From positions 1-35,687 of the forward strand of contig JAJTGH010000008.1 in the NCBI GenBank assembly GCA_021299555.1: DNA of 35,687 bases, given 5' to 3'. Position 1 is the stretch's first letter. Each line of letters begins with the position of its first letter. The notes under the pieces were generated by a model, which had not been told where the DNA came from, searched no databases, and worked only from the letters and a program-made list of their open reading frames with translations. This document shows positions 8,880-16,654 of the stretch, one piece after another. The position numbers and the translations under genes were made by a program. This stretch comes from Comamonadaceae bacterium. Its GTDB lineage: Bacteria; Pseudomonadota; Gammaproteobacteria; Burkholderiales; Burkholderiaceae_C.

Positions 8880-8907
8880 TGGACAGGTGGTCAGACCAAT
8901 TTATGAT
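8880..8907 (+). promoter_or_regulatory. Sigma70-type promoter of the Bug/sulfatase operon
   Basis: TGGACA at 8880-8885 (5/6 match to -35) and TATGAT at 8902-8907 (5/6 match to -10), with a 16-base spacer, 89 bases upstream of the Bug gene start. The GntR-type operator fills the spacer, which would make the promoter directly repressible. Confidence 0.65.
8888..8898. promoter_or_regulatory. FadR/UxuR-type GntR operator palindrome
   Basis: TGGTCAGACCA is a perfect TGGT-NNN-ACCA dyad, the general form bound by FadR-subfamily GntR proteins. On the minus strand it reads in an AATTGGT...ACCA context, like E. coli UxuR/ExuR sites. It lies between the -35 and -10 of the plus-strand promoter and just upstream of the regulator's own gene. 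Confidence 0.65.
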
Positions 8908-8996
8908 CCCACCAATCATCGCCATCGCTATCAGGTTCTACCCTAGGGCCAACGATGTGGGTCTTTTGCTGATCCCCAACAAGCTGGAGTGTTCTC

Positions 8997-9980
8997 ATGC
9001 GCCTGCCGTTCAAGCATCCTGTCCAACGTTTTTGCGCATGGCTGCTGATCCTGTTGTGCTGGGTCTGTGGACCTGTGTGGGCGCAGTCTTGGCCGGCCAA
9101 GCCCGTGCGTGTGGTCGTGCCCTTCCCGCCGGGTGGGGCCTCTGATGCGCTGGCCCGCATGGTGGCCCAGAAACTCGGTGAGCAGCTCGGGCAGCCCTTT
9201 GTGGTGGAAAACAAACCCGGTGCTGCCAGCACCATCGGTATTGCTGAGGCTGCGAAGGCGCCGGCCGACGGCTATACCCTGCTTTTGGCGGCCGCGCCCT
9301 TTGTGATCACGCAGTACGTCTATCCCAAGCTGACCTACGAGGTGCGCAAAGACTTTGTGCCGGTGGGCTTGCTGCAGACCACGCCGACACTGTTGGTGGT
9401 CAACCCCCAACTGGGCGTTGGCAATGTGGCAGACTTTCTCAAGCTGGCCAAGTCCAAGCCGGGTCAGATTTCCTACGCAACGCCAGGATCGGGCAGCTTG
9501 CCCCATCTGATCGGAGAGTTGCTCAAGCTGCAGGCGGGTGTGGACTTGCTGCATGTGCCCTATAAAGGGGGAGGCCCCGCACTCGCTGATTTGCTGGCGG
9601 GCCATGCGAACAGTGCTTTTCTATCGCCCATTGAGGTCAACGCGCACATCAAGAGCGGCAAGCTGATCGCGCTGGCCGCCACTTCGGTCAAACGCAGCCC
9701 ATCCTTGGCTGGCTTGCCCACCCTGGCTGAGTCGGGGGTCTCTGACTTTGAGTCGCTGGCCTGGTTTGGGTTTGTGGCGCGTGCGGGCACACCCGGCGAT
9801 GTGCTGGCCAAGCTTTCCGAACACCTGGTGCGGGCCGTCAACAGCCCCGACATCAAGGGCAGGATTGCGCAAAGTGGAGATGTCCCCGCGGCCACGGTGC
9901 AGGAGTTTTCGGACCTTCTGGCCCGGGAGCATGTGCGCTGGGAACGCACGGTCAGGACCGCCAATATCAAGCCCGAATGA
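8997..9980 (+). CDS. Bug/TctC-family periplasmic binding protein (tripartite tricarboxylate transporter type), orphan
   Basis: A 327-residue periplasmic solute-binding protein of the Bug family, which is expanded in Burkholderiales and binds small carboxylates or related acids. It has a signal peptide with cleavage near VWAQ, then the family opening WPAKPVRVVVPFPPGGASDALAR, VENKPGAAS, ADGYTLLL, the YATPGSGSLPHL ligand loop and HVPYKGGGPALADLLAG. Start ATG 8997 follows GGAG with 7-base spacing. It is first in the plus-strand operon, and the sulfatase starts 4 bases after its stop. No TctA/TctB permease genes are nearby, so it either shares a permease encoded elsewhere or acts as a sensor. Confidence 0.92.
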   Translation: MRLPFKHPVQRFCAWLLILLCWVCGPVWAQSWPAKPVRVVVPFPPGGASDALARMVAQKLGEQLGQPFVVENKPGAASTIGIAEAAKAPADGYTLLLAAAPFVITQYVYPKLTYEVRKDFVPVGLLQTTPTLLVVNPQLGVGNVADFLKLAKSKPGQISYATPGSGSLPHLIGELLKLQAGVDLLHVPYKGGGPALADLLAGHANSAFLSPIEVNAHIKSGKLIALAATSVKRSPSLAGLPTLAESGVSDFESLAWFGFVARAGTPGDVLAKLSEHLVRAVNSPDIKGRIAQSGDVPAATVQEFSDLLAREHVRWERTVRTANIKPE

Positions 9981-9984
9981 GTCC

Positions 9985-11457
9985 ATGAAGGCCGACAGCC
10001 GTCCCAATATCCTTTGGTATTGCGCCGATCAGCAGCGCTGGGACACCATACACGCGCTGGGCAATGCCCACATACGCACCGATGCGCTTGACGCGCTGGT
10101 GGGGTCAGGGGTGGCGTTTGAGCGCGCTTACACCCAAAGCCCGATCTGCACGCCCGCCCGCGCCAGCTTTTTGACCGGGCGTTACCCGGCTTCCCACCAT
10201 GTGTATCGCAACGGCAATGCCTACTTTCCGGCCCACGAAAAGCTGGTGACCAAGCGCTTGGCCGAAGCGGGTTACGACTGCGCATTGGTGGGCAAACTCC
10301 ATCTGGCAGCGGCCAAGCACTACGAGGTTCGCACCGACGATGGCTACCGGGTTTTCCACTGGAGTCACCACCCCACACCGGACCAGGCGTTCGGCCACGA
10401 CTACGAAAACTGGCTCAAGCACGAAAAGAGGGTGGACCCGGTTGAGCTCTATGCCAACGTCAACTACTTTTGCGGGCCTGGTGTGGCCAGCGAGTACCAC
10501 CAAACCACCTGGTGCTCAGAGATGGCGATGCGCTTTATCACCGAACGCCGGGACCGGCCCTGGATGATCAGCGTCAACCCGTTTGATCCGCACGGCCCGT
10601 TTGATGCGCCGCCTGAGTATTTGAGCCGCTACAAACCGGCCGAGATGCCGCTGCCGCGTTTTCGGGAAACGGACATTGAACGCCAGCGCCAGTTTCTGGC
10701 GATTGATCAGCAGACCAAGCATGCCGAAGATCCCCGGGTGCGCAAGCAGATCATCCCTGTCAGCGCCGATGGCCACGATGCGATCGCTTCGGCCCACAAC
10801 GAGTACGACGCGCTCGAGGTCAAGGCGAACTATTACGCCATGATCGAGCAGATCGACGATCAGTTCGCCCGCATCATGCAAACCTTGCGCGACAGTGGCC
10901 AACTTGAAAACACCATCGTGGTCTATATGAGCGATCACGGTGAGATGCTTGGCGACCATGGCCTGATCCTCAAGGGCTGCCGCTTTTTTGATGGCCTGGT
11001 CAGAGTTCCCTTGATCCTGTCGTGGCCGGGTCAGTTCGCCTCGGGGCTGCGCAGTCAGGCCTTGGTAGAGACAGTGGATGTGGCGCCGACCCTGATGGAC
11101 GCCTGCGGCTTGGGCGTGCCCGAGACCATGCAGGGCAAGTCTTTGCTGGCGCTTTTGCGTGGGCAGGTTGACCCATCGTTTCACAAGCCGGCCGTGGTTT
11201 GCGAGTACCGCGACGCCATGGGCGGTCATGCCGACCACAGCCAGGCATCGATGGTGTTTGATGGGCGTTACAAGAGCGTGTTCTACCATGGGCACGAACT
11301 GGCCGAATTGTTTGATCACCAGCAAGACCCCTGTGAATACGACAACCTCTGGCTGCATGAGGGCAACGAGGCGCTCAAGTTGGCGCAGATGCGCCAGCAC
11401 ATGAATACACTGATGGCCACGGTCGACCTTGGACCGCCGCGTTTTGTCAATTATTGA
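9985..11457 (+). CDS. Type I (formylglycine) sulfatase, no signal peptide
   Basis: A 490-residue alkaline-phosphatase-superfamily enzyme predicted to hydrolyse a sulfate ester. The CxPxR maturation motif is at C55-T-P-A-R59 (CTPARASFLTGRYP); C55 must be converted to formylglycine by an enzyme not found here. Other active-site elements are D15-Q16 at the N-terminus, GKLHL (K104, H106), DPHGPF (H203), SDHGEMLGDHG (D317, H318) and K330. The N-terminus runs straight into the catalytic core (RPNILWYCADQQR) with no signal sequence, so it should act in the cytoplasm on an imported substrate. ATG 9985 is the only in-frame start near the core. Location between a binding protein and sugar-acid enzymes points to a sulfated sugar acid or sugar. 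Phosphonate monoesterase-type activity is an alternative. Confidence 0.88.
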   Translation: MKADSRPNILWYCADQQRWDTIHALGNAHIRTDALDALVGSGVAFERAYTQSPICTPARASFLTGRYPASHHVYRNGNAYFPAHEKLVTKRLAEAGYDCALVGKLHLAAAKHYEVRTDDGYRVFHWSHHPTPDQAFGHDYENWLKHEKRVDPVELYANVNYFCGPGVASEYHQTTWCSEMAMRFITERRDRPWMISVNPFDPHGPFDAPPEYLSRYKPAEMPLPRFRETDIERQRQFLAIDQQTKHAEDPRVRKQIIPVSADGHDAIASAHNEYDALEVKANYYAMIEQIDDQFARIMQTLRDSGQLENTIVVYMSDHGEMLGDHGLILKGCRFFDGLVRVPLILSWPGQFASGLRSQALVETVDVAPTLMDACGLGVPETMQGKSLLALLRGQVDPSFHKPAVVCEYRDAMGGHADHSQASMVFDGRYKSVFYHGHELAELFDHQQDPCEYDNLWLHEGNEALKLAQMRQHMNTLMATVDLGPPRFVNY

Positions 11458-11475
11458 GTTCTGGATACCCATCCT

Positions 11476-12594
11476 GTGACCCGCAGCAGCACCGTCATCG
11501 TTTCAGCCCAACTGCGCCAGGTCGATTTGCCGCCCAAAGTGGTGCGAACTGACGCCATTCAGTCTTTTGTGACACAGGAGACGGTGCTGTTGACCTTGCG
11601 CTGCAGCGATGGCCTTGAGGGCACCGGCTACGCCTACACCATAGGCACGGGTGGCTCTTCGGTGATTGCGCTGCTCAAAGACCACTTGCTGCCGCGCCTG
11701 ATCGGCCGCGACCCGGTGCACATCGAGGCCATCTGGAAGGACCTTTTTTTTCACACCCATGCCACCGCGGTGGGCGCCATCACCAGTTTGGCCCTGGCTT
11801 GCGTGGACACAGCCCTGTGGGATTGGCGTGCCCGCAGTCAGAATCTGCCGCTCTGGAAATTGCTTGGCGGGGCGCAACCGAAGGTGCCGCTTTATACGAC
11901 CGAGGGTGGGTGGCTGCATTTGTCGCCGCAGGAGCTGGTGGAGCAGGCCTTGCAGGCTCGTGAACAGGGTTTCAAGGGCGCCAAGATGAAAATTGGCCGA
12001 CCGCATGTGAGCCAGGACGTGGCCCGGCTGAGCGCTGTGCGCGATGCGGTGGGGCCGGCCTTTGATCTGATGACCGATGCCAATCAGGGCCTGAGCCGGC
12101 CCGAGGCGGTCAGACGGGCGCGGGCCTTCGACGGACTGGACCTGTCATGGATCGAAGAGCCCCTGCCGGCCGAGGATGTATCGGGCCACCGGCATTTGCG
12201 CGCAAGCACGGCCATACCGGTGGCGGTGGGCGAGTCCATGTACCACCCGATGCAGTTTCGCGAGTACCTGGAGCAAGGCGCCTGCTCCATCGTGCAACCC
12301 GATGTGGCGCGCATCGGCGGCATCACGCCCTGGATCAAGACGGCCCATCTGGCCGAAACCTTCGACATCCCCGTGTGCCCGCATTTCCTGATGGAATTGC
12401 ATGTCAGCCTGTGCGCTGCCGTGCCCAATGCGCCCTGGGTCGAATACATTCCGCAGCTCGATGACATCACGCTCACCGGGATGCGGGTGGAAGATGGGTA
12501 TGCGATCCCGTCCAACGAACCCGGGCTGGGAATCGCCTGGGATGACAAAGCCATAAAGGCAAGACAATCCGTTCATTTGGAGATCAAGACATGA
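11476..12594 (+). CDS. Enolase-superfamily acid-sugar dehydratase (mandelate racemase family; L-fuconate/talarate type)
   Basis: A 372-residue mandelate racemase-subgroup enzyme, probably dehydrating an aldonate or aldarate to its 2-keto-3-deoxy product. KxK (K170/K172), D201-x-N203, E227/E228, E253 in GES and H303 in CPHF are all present, at almost the same positions as in the dehydratase at 2366-3478. It starts with GTG 11476, 18 bases after the sulfatase, with a poor ribosome-binding site. Its stop overlaps the next gene as ATGA. Because the following genes are 2-keto-3-deoxy dehydrogenase- and 2,4-diketo hydrolase-like, an L-fuconate- or L-rhamnonate-type substrate fits best. It is shorter than the roughly 440-residue characterised L-fuconate dehydratases, so talarate/galactarate dehydratase remains possible. 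Confidence 0.85.
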   Translation: MTRSSTVIVSAQLRQVDLPPKVVRTDAIQSFVTQETVLLTLRCSDGLEGTGYAYTIGTGGSSVIALLKDHLLPRLIGRDPVHIEAIWKDLFFHTHATAVGAITSLALACVDTALWDWRARSQNLPLWKLLGGAQPKVPLYTTEGGWLHLSPQELVEQALQAREQGFKGAKMKIGRPHVSQDVARLSAVRDAVGPAFDLMTDANQGLSRPEAVRRARAFDGLDLSWIEEPLPAEDVSGHRHLRASTAIPVAVGESMYHPMQFREYLEQGACSIVQPDVARIGGITPWIKTAHLAETFDIPVCPHFLMELHVSLCAAVPNAPWVEYIPQLDDITLTGMRVEDGYAIPSNEPGLGIAWDDKAIKARQSVHLEIKT

Positions 12595-13324
12595 AACGAC
12601 TCGAAGGCAAGACGATTTTACGGCAGCCGGTGCGGGGATAGGGCGTGCCAGCGTGCTGGCCATGGCGGCCGAGGGCGCCAGGGTCTGGGCCACCGATGTC
12701 AATGGCAAGCTGTTGCAATCGCTGGCGGGCACGCCGGGTGTGGAAACCGCGGTGCTCGACGTGCTGGACAAGTCGGCCATTGCGGCCATGGCGGCCCGGG
12801 TGGGCGCGATCGACGTGCTGTTCAATTGCACCGGTTTCGTGCACAGCGACACGGCGCTCAAGGCCACGGACGAGGATCTGGACTTCGCCTTCAGGCTCAA
12901 CGTGCGCTCGCATCTGCACATGATCCAGGCGACCTTGCCGGGCATGATTGCCAAGGGTGGCGGCAGCATCATCAACATGGCCAGCGTGGCCTCCAGCGTG
13001 CGCGGTATTGTCAGCCGATGCGTCTATGGCACCACCAAGGCGGCGGTGATTGGTTTGACCAAGAGCGTTGCTGCCGACTACGTGGGGCAGGGGGTGCGCT
13101 GCAATGCCATCTGCCCGGGTACCGTGGATACGCCCTCGCTGGCCGATCGCATCAATGCCCACGACGATCCGGTGGCTGCGCGCAAGGCCTTCGTCGCCCG
13201 CCAGCCCATGGGACGCATCGCGCAGGCCGATGAAATCGCCCCCATCCTGGTGTTTCTGGCCAGCGACGAGTCGCGCTTTGTCACGGGCCAGGCCTATTCC
13301 ATCGACGGTGGTATGACCATATGA
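12591..13324 (+). pseudogene. SDR dehydrogenase (2-keto-3-deoxy-L-fuconate dehydrogenase-like), one-base frameshift near the start
   Basis: A short-chain dehydrogenase whose N-terminus is out of frame with the rest. ATG 12591 encodes MKRLEGKTI, then the frame meets TAG at 12639-12641. One extra base next to the T-run at 12616-12619 would restore the cofactor motif TAAGAGIGRA and give about 244 residues. Downstream the protein is intact: Asp after beta-2 (WATDVNG) favouring NAD, NCTG in place of NNAG, the catalytic Ser, YGTTK (Tyr at 13025-13027), and a normal C-terminus whose stop overlaps the next ATG. The start overlaps the upstream stop as ATGA. GTG 12653 would give a 223-residue protein without the nucleotide-binding loop, probably inactive. 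It is either a real mutation or a homopolymer sequencing error. Confidence 0.8.
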
Positions 13325-14058
13325 ACCAGCTCGACATGCAAGGCCGCCACGCGGTGATCACCGGCGGTGCGGCCGGCCTGGGTCTGGCCATCGCCCAGCG
13401 CATGCTGGCCTCGGGAGCCCGCGTGACCCTGTGGGACCGTGATCGCGCCGCGCTCGATGCTGCGTGCGCGCTGCTCGGACCCAACTCGCGCGCCGTGGTG
13501 GTGGATGTCTCGCGCCATGACAGTGTGGTGCAGGCTCTGGCCCAAACCACGAAACCGGTCCATGCCCTGGTCAACAGCGCTGGCATCACGGGTCCCAACA
13601 CCACGGTCTGGAACTACCCGGTGGCAGACTGGGAACAGGTGATGCAGGTCAATGTCAACGGCACGTTTTTTTGTTGCCGGGAAATATCCGCCCTGATGCG
13701 CGAGCAGGGCTGGGGACGCATTGTCAACATTGCCTCGGTGGCTGGGAAAGACGGCAATCCGAATGCAAGTGCCTACAGCGCGAGCAAGGCGGCTGTGATC
13801 GGATTGACCAAGTCGCTGGGTAAGGAGTTGGCCAGCACCGGTGTGCGGGTCAATTGCGTCACGCCGGCGGCAGTCAAGACCGCGATATTCGACCAGATGA
13901 CGCCGGCCCACATCGAATTCATGCTCTCCAAGATCCCGATGGGGCGTTTTGGTCAGCCTGAGGAAATCGCTGCAATGGTCACCTGGCTGTGCACAGATGA
14001 CTGTTCGTTTTCAACCGGCGCCGTATTCGACCTCTCGGGCGGTCGCTCCACCTATTGA
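13321..14058 (+). CDS. SDR-family NAD-dependent dehydrogenase (sugar or sugar-acid dehydrogenase)
   Basis: A 245-residue classical short-chain dehydrogenase. The Rossmann loop TGGAAGLG covers residues 14-21, Asp39 after beta-2 (LWDRD) indicates NAD over NADP, NSAG is present, and the Ser139 / Y152-SAS-K156 catalytic set is intact. The length is typical. The start overlaps the previous stop as ATGA, so expression is coupled. Candidates are oxidation of the sugar to its lactone (L-fucose dehydrogenase-like) or of the 2-keto-3-deoxy acid, in which case it might substitute for the frameshifted SDR upstream. The substrate cannot be read from sequence. Confidence 0.85.
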   Translation: MNQLDMQGRHAVITGGAAGLGLAIAQRMLASGARVTLWDRDRAALDAACALLGPNSRAVVVDVSRHDSVVQALAQTTKPVHALVNSAGITGPNTTVWNYPVADWEQVMQVNVNGTFFCCREISALMREQGWGRIVNIASVAGKDGNPNASAYSASKAAVIGLTKSLGKELASTGVRVNCVTPAAVKTAIFDQMTPAHIEFMLSKIPMGRFGQPEEIAAMVTWLCTDDCSFSTGAVFDLSGGRSTY

Positions 14059-14078
14059 TTTGAAACTGAAAGGACCCC

Positions 14079-14942
14079 ATGAAACTCGTACGCTATGGCC
14101 AAGTTGGCAAAGAAAAGCCCGGTCTGATTGACGCCCAAGGCCGCTTGCGCGATCTCAGTGGCGTGATCGCAGACATCACTCCCGATATGCTCTCGGACAA
14201 GGCCTTGGCCAAGCTGGCAAAGATCAAGACAGACAGCCTGCCGCTGGTGCGTGGCAAAAAGCGCATGGGCGCGCCGGTTGCTGGCAGCCGCAAGTTTGTG
14301 GCCATCGGTCTGAACTATGCCGACCACGCCGCTGAATCGGGCTTGCCGATTCCCAAAGAGCCCATCATCTTCATGAAGGCGTTGAGCTGCATTCAGGGCC
14401 CGGACGATGACGTCATGCTGCCGCGCGGCTCCAAGAAATCCGATTGGGAGGTGGAGCTCGGTGTGGTGATTGGCACGCGCGCCCGCTATGTCAGTCAGAA
14501 AGACGCACTCGATCATGTGGCTGGCTATTGCGTGATCAATGATGTGAGCGAGCGTGAATACCAGATCGAGCGTGGCGGCACCTGGGACAAGGGCAAGTGC
14601 TGCGATACGTTTGGCCCGATCGGTCCCTGGCTGGTCACCCGTGACGAGTTGCCCAACCCGCAGAACCTGGCCATGTGGCTCGATCTCAACGGGCAGCGCA
14701 TGCAAACCGGTTCAACCAAGACCATGATTTTTGGCGTGGCCAAAATCGTCAGCTATGTCAGCCAGTTCATGACGCTCGAGCCCGGTGACATCATCACCAC
14801 CGGCACGCCTCCCGGGGTGGGCATGGGCATCAAGAAGGACGGCAAGAGCGCCCCGGTCTTTCTCAAGCGCGGCGACGTGATGACCCTGGGCATCGAGGGC
14901 CTGGGTGAGCAGCGTCAGAAGGTCGTGGCCTTCAAGGCCTGA
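14079..14942 (+). CDS. Fumarylacetoacetate hydrolase-family protein (2,4-diketo-3-deoxy-L-fuconate/rhamnonate hydrolase-like)
   Basis: A 287-residue FAH-fold hydrolase. In the non-phosphorylating L-fucose and L-rhamnose routes, a protein of this family cleaves the 2,4-diketo-3-deoxy acid to pyruvate and L-lactate. The active-site His is in NYADHAAE (H83). Metal ligands E124 and E126 sit in DWEVELG and D155 in INDVSERE. GDIITTGTPPGVGMG is the family C-terminal signature. Start ATG 14079 is preceded by AAAGGA. It is the last gene of the plus-strand operon, ending 9 bases before the convergent aldolase gene with a hairpin just downstream. Acylpyruvase or ureidoglycolate lyase-like activity is possible, but dehydratase plus SDR neighbours favour the diketo-acid hydrolase. 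Confidence 0.88.
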   Translation: MKLVRYGQVGKEKPGLIDAQGRLRDLSGVIADITPDMLSDKALAKLAKIKTDSLPLVRGKKRMGAPVAGSRKFVAIGLNYADHAAESGLPIPKEPIIFMKALSCIQGPDDDVMLPRGSKKSDWEVELGVVIGTRARYVSQKDALDHVAGYCVINDVSEREYQIERGGTWDKGKCCDTFGPIGPWLVTRDELPNPQNLAMWLDLNGQRMQTGSTKTMIFGVAKIVSYVSQFMTLEPGDIITTGTPPGVGMGIKKDGKSAPVFLKRGDVMTLGIEGLGEQRQKVVAFKA

Positions 14943-14951
14943 TTTTTCTGC

Positions 14952-15596
14952 TCAGTGCACGCCGGCGCATGTGCGCCAGGCGTGCACGAAGTCGCGGGCC
15001 GATTGGGCCACCTGCTCGCTCGATCGGCCCGGTGCGTAAAGGGCCGAGCCGATGCCAAAGCCCCGGACACCGGCCTGCCAGTAAGCCGCCATATTCCCCA
15101 GACCGATGCCGCCCACGGGCAGCAGCGCAAGCGTTGGCGGTAAAACAGCGCGCATGGCTTTGACCACAACCGGCGAAATCATCTCGGCTGGAAACAGCTT
15201 GAGGGCGTGTGCCCCGGCTTGCCACGCCGCGAAGGCCTCAGTCGGGGTGGCCACGCCTGGAATACAGACCATGTCGTGCGCCAGGGCCTCGTCCAGGACA
15301 GACCGATCCCAATGGGGCGAGACGATCAGGCGTGCGCCGGCGGCATGAATGTCTCGTACCTGCTGCGCCGTGCAAACGGTTCCTGCACCAACCAGGCGTT
15401 CGGGGTGGGCCGCCGAAAGCGCTGCAATGCTTTTGAGTGGCTCGGGTGAATTGAGCGGCACTTCCATGATTTGAAAGCCAGCGTTGGCCAGGGCCAGGCC
15501 TACGGCTGGTGCCTCTTGCACGCTCAGGCCGCGCAAGATGGCCACCAAAGGGCATTGCTGCAAGGCTTGGGAGAGCAAATTCTGAGCGGCGTGCAT
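14952..15596 (-). CDS. dgoA: 2-dehydro-3-deoxy-6-phosphogalactonate (KDPGal/KDPG-type) aldolase
   Basis: A 214-residue class I aldolase cleaving a 6-phospho-2-keto-3-deoxy acid to pyruvate and glyceraldehyde 3-phosphate. Motifs are ILRGL (20-24), EVPLNSP (45-51; the PLNSP form is typical of DgoA, while Eda has a different sequence), VGAGTV, and Schiff-base lysine K133 in ALKLFPAE. Length matches E. coli DgoA (205). It ends the leftward operon after dehydratase, SDR and kinase genes, and complements the kinase immediately upstream. It may also accept KDPG, given that the kinase is of the KDG type. Confidence 0.88.
   Translation of the reverse strand: MHAAQNLLSQALQQCPLVAILRGLSVQEAPAVGLALANAGFQIMEVPLNSPEPLKSIAALSAAHPERLVGAGTVCTAQQVRDIHAAGARLIVSPHWDRSVLDEALAHDMVCIPGVATPTEAFAAWQAGAHALKLFPAEMISPVVVKAMRAVLPPTLALLPVGGIGLGNMAAYWQAGVRGFGIGSALYAPGRSSEQVAQSARDFVHAWRTCAGVH
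14955..14987. terminator. Long hairpin at the convergent operon ends, possible bidirectional terminator
   Basis: The 15-base arm GTGCACGCCGGCGCA (14955-14969) pairs with 14972-14987 apart from one bulged A, around a 2-base TG centre, so the innermost pairs probably open. The plus-strand FAH gene ends 12 bases upstream. The hairpin overlaps the last codons of dgoA. There is no U-tract on the far side in either direction, so intrinsic termination is uncertain, but its position between converging operons is suggestive. Confidence 0.45.
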
Positions 15597-15652
15597 TTCA
15601 GACTCTTTCCTAAAAATTCAGCAGGCACAGGGCACAAGGACGACCGGCCGAT

Positions 15653-16609
15653 TCATGGCTGGCCCAAAAAACGATGCACTTGCGCCGAATGGGGCAGCGG
15701 CGCAACCGCGCCGTAGCCCTGTACAGACAGGGCTGCAGCCGCATTGGCGTAGCGCACGGCCTGCGTCAGGTCGTGCCCCTGGGCCAAAGTGGCCAGGAGA
15801 TTGCCGGCAAAGCAGTCACCAGCGCCTGTTGCATCGAGCGCTTGGACTTTGTGACCGGCGATTGTGGTGCGCTGGCCAGATTGGCTGCAACGCGCACCGT
15901 CGGCTCCCAGCTTGAGAACGATCTGACGGGCACCGCGCCCGTGGCTCCAGTCGAGGATGGCATCGGCATCTCGCAGGTCGGTGAGCTGCTGCATGTCCTC
16001 CAGGCTGGGCAGGAACAGATCGCACAGCGGCAGAGCCTGCTCGAGCGCTGTGCGTGCTTTTTCAAGCGACCACAGGCGCAATCGCAAATTGGAGTCCAGT
16101 GAGACCTGGGTTCCCAGGCTGCGGGCCAGGCGCATGGCCGCCAGCACGGTCTCGCAGGCGCTGTCCGAAATGGCCATCGAGATGCCCGAGACATGCAGCC
16201 AGAGGCTCTGTGCAATGCATTGGTGCCATGAACCGGTCAGGTCGGCCGGTTGCATGCGGCTGGCCGCTGAGCCGGCCCTGGCGTAGCTGAAATGATGGCC
16301 TTTTTCGTCGTGGCTGACGAAATAGACACCGGTGGGCGCACTGGGGTCGCTGTGCACCGCTTCGGCGTTCACCCCTTCTGCCTGCCACAGGCCCAGGAGC
16401 CGCGAGCCCCAATGGTCTTGGCCTGTGCGCGTGATATAGGCCACACGGGCGCCGGCGCGCGCGGCCGCAATGGCTGCGTTGCTGGTATCGCCGCCATAGC
16501 CTTGCAGATAGAGCGCTGGGTCGGCCTGAACTTGGTTGAACTCCAGCATGGCTTCGCCCAGAGCCACCAGATCGAAGCGCTTGCCTGTGTGCTCAGTCAT
16601 CTCGGCCAT
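15653..16609 (-). CDS. kdgK: PfkB-family 2-keto-3-deoxygluconate kinase
   Basis: A 318-residue ribokinase/PfkB-type sugar kinase predicted to phosphorylate 2-keto-3-deoxygluconate (or the galactonate epimer) at C6 using ATP. It carries GGDTSNAAI (39-47), the first PfkB signature in the form usual for KDG kinases, and the second signature ALDATGAGDCFAGN with catalytic base D265. E. coli DgoK belongs to a different family, so this PfkB kinase is a KdgK-like partner for a DgoA-like aldolase. The start is ATG 16609; ATG 16600 is equally possible. It lies between the DenD-like SDR gene and dgoA in the same operon and could also process KDG made by operon A. Confidence 0.88.
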   Translation of the reverse strand: MAEMTEHTGKRFDLVALGEAMLEFNQVQADPALYLQGYGGDTSNAAIAAARAGARVAYITRTGQDHWGSRLLGLWQAEGVNAEAVHSDPSAPTGVYFVSHDEKGHHFSYARAGSAASRMQPADLTGSWHQCIAQSLWLHVSGISMAISDSACETVLAAMRLARSLGTQVSLDSNLRLRLWSLEKARTALEQALPLCDLFLPSLEDMQQLTDLRDADAILDWSHGRGARQIVLKLGADGARCSQSGQRTTIAGHKVQALDATGAGDCFAGNLLATLAQGHDLTQAVRYANAAAALSVQGYGAVAPLPHSAQVHRFLGQP

Positions 16610-16654
16610 GGCTGGCTTGAGCAGGCACGAACGCTCGGGCCGTCAATCGGTGCG

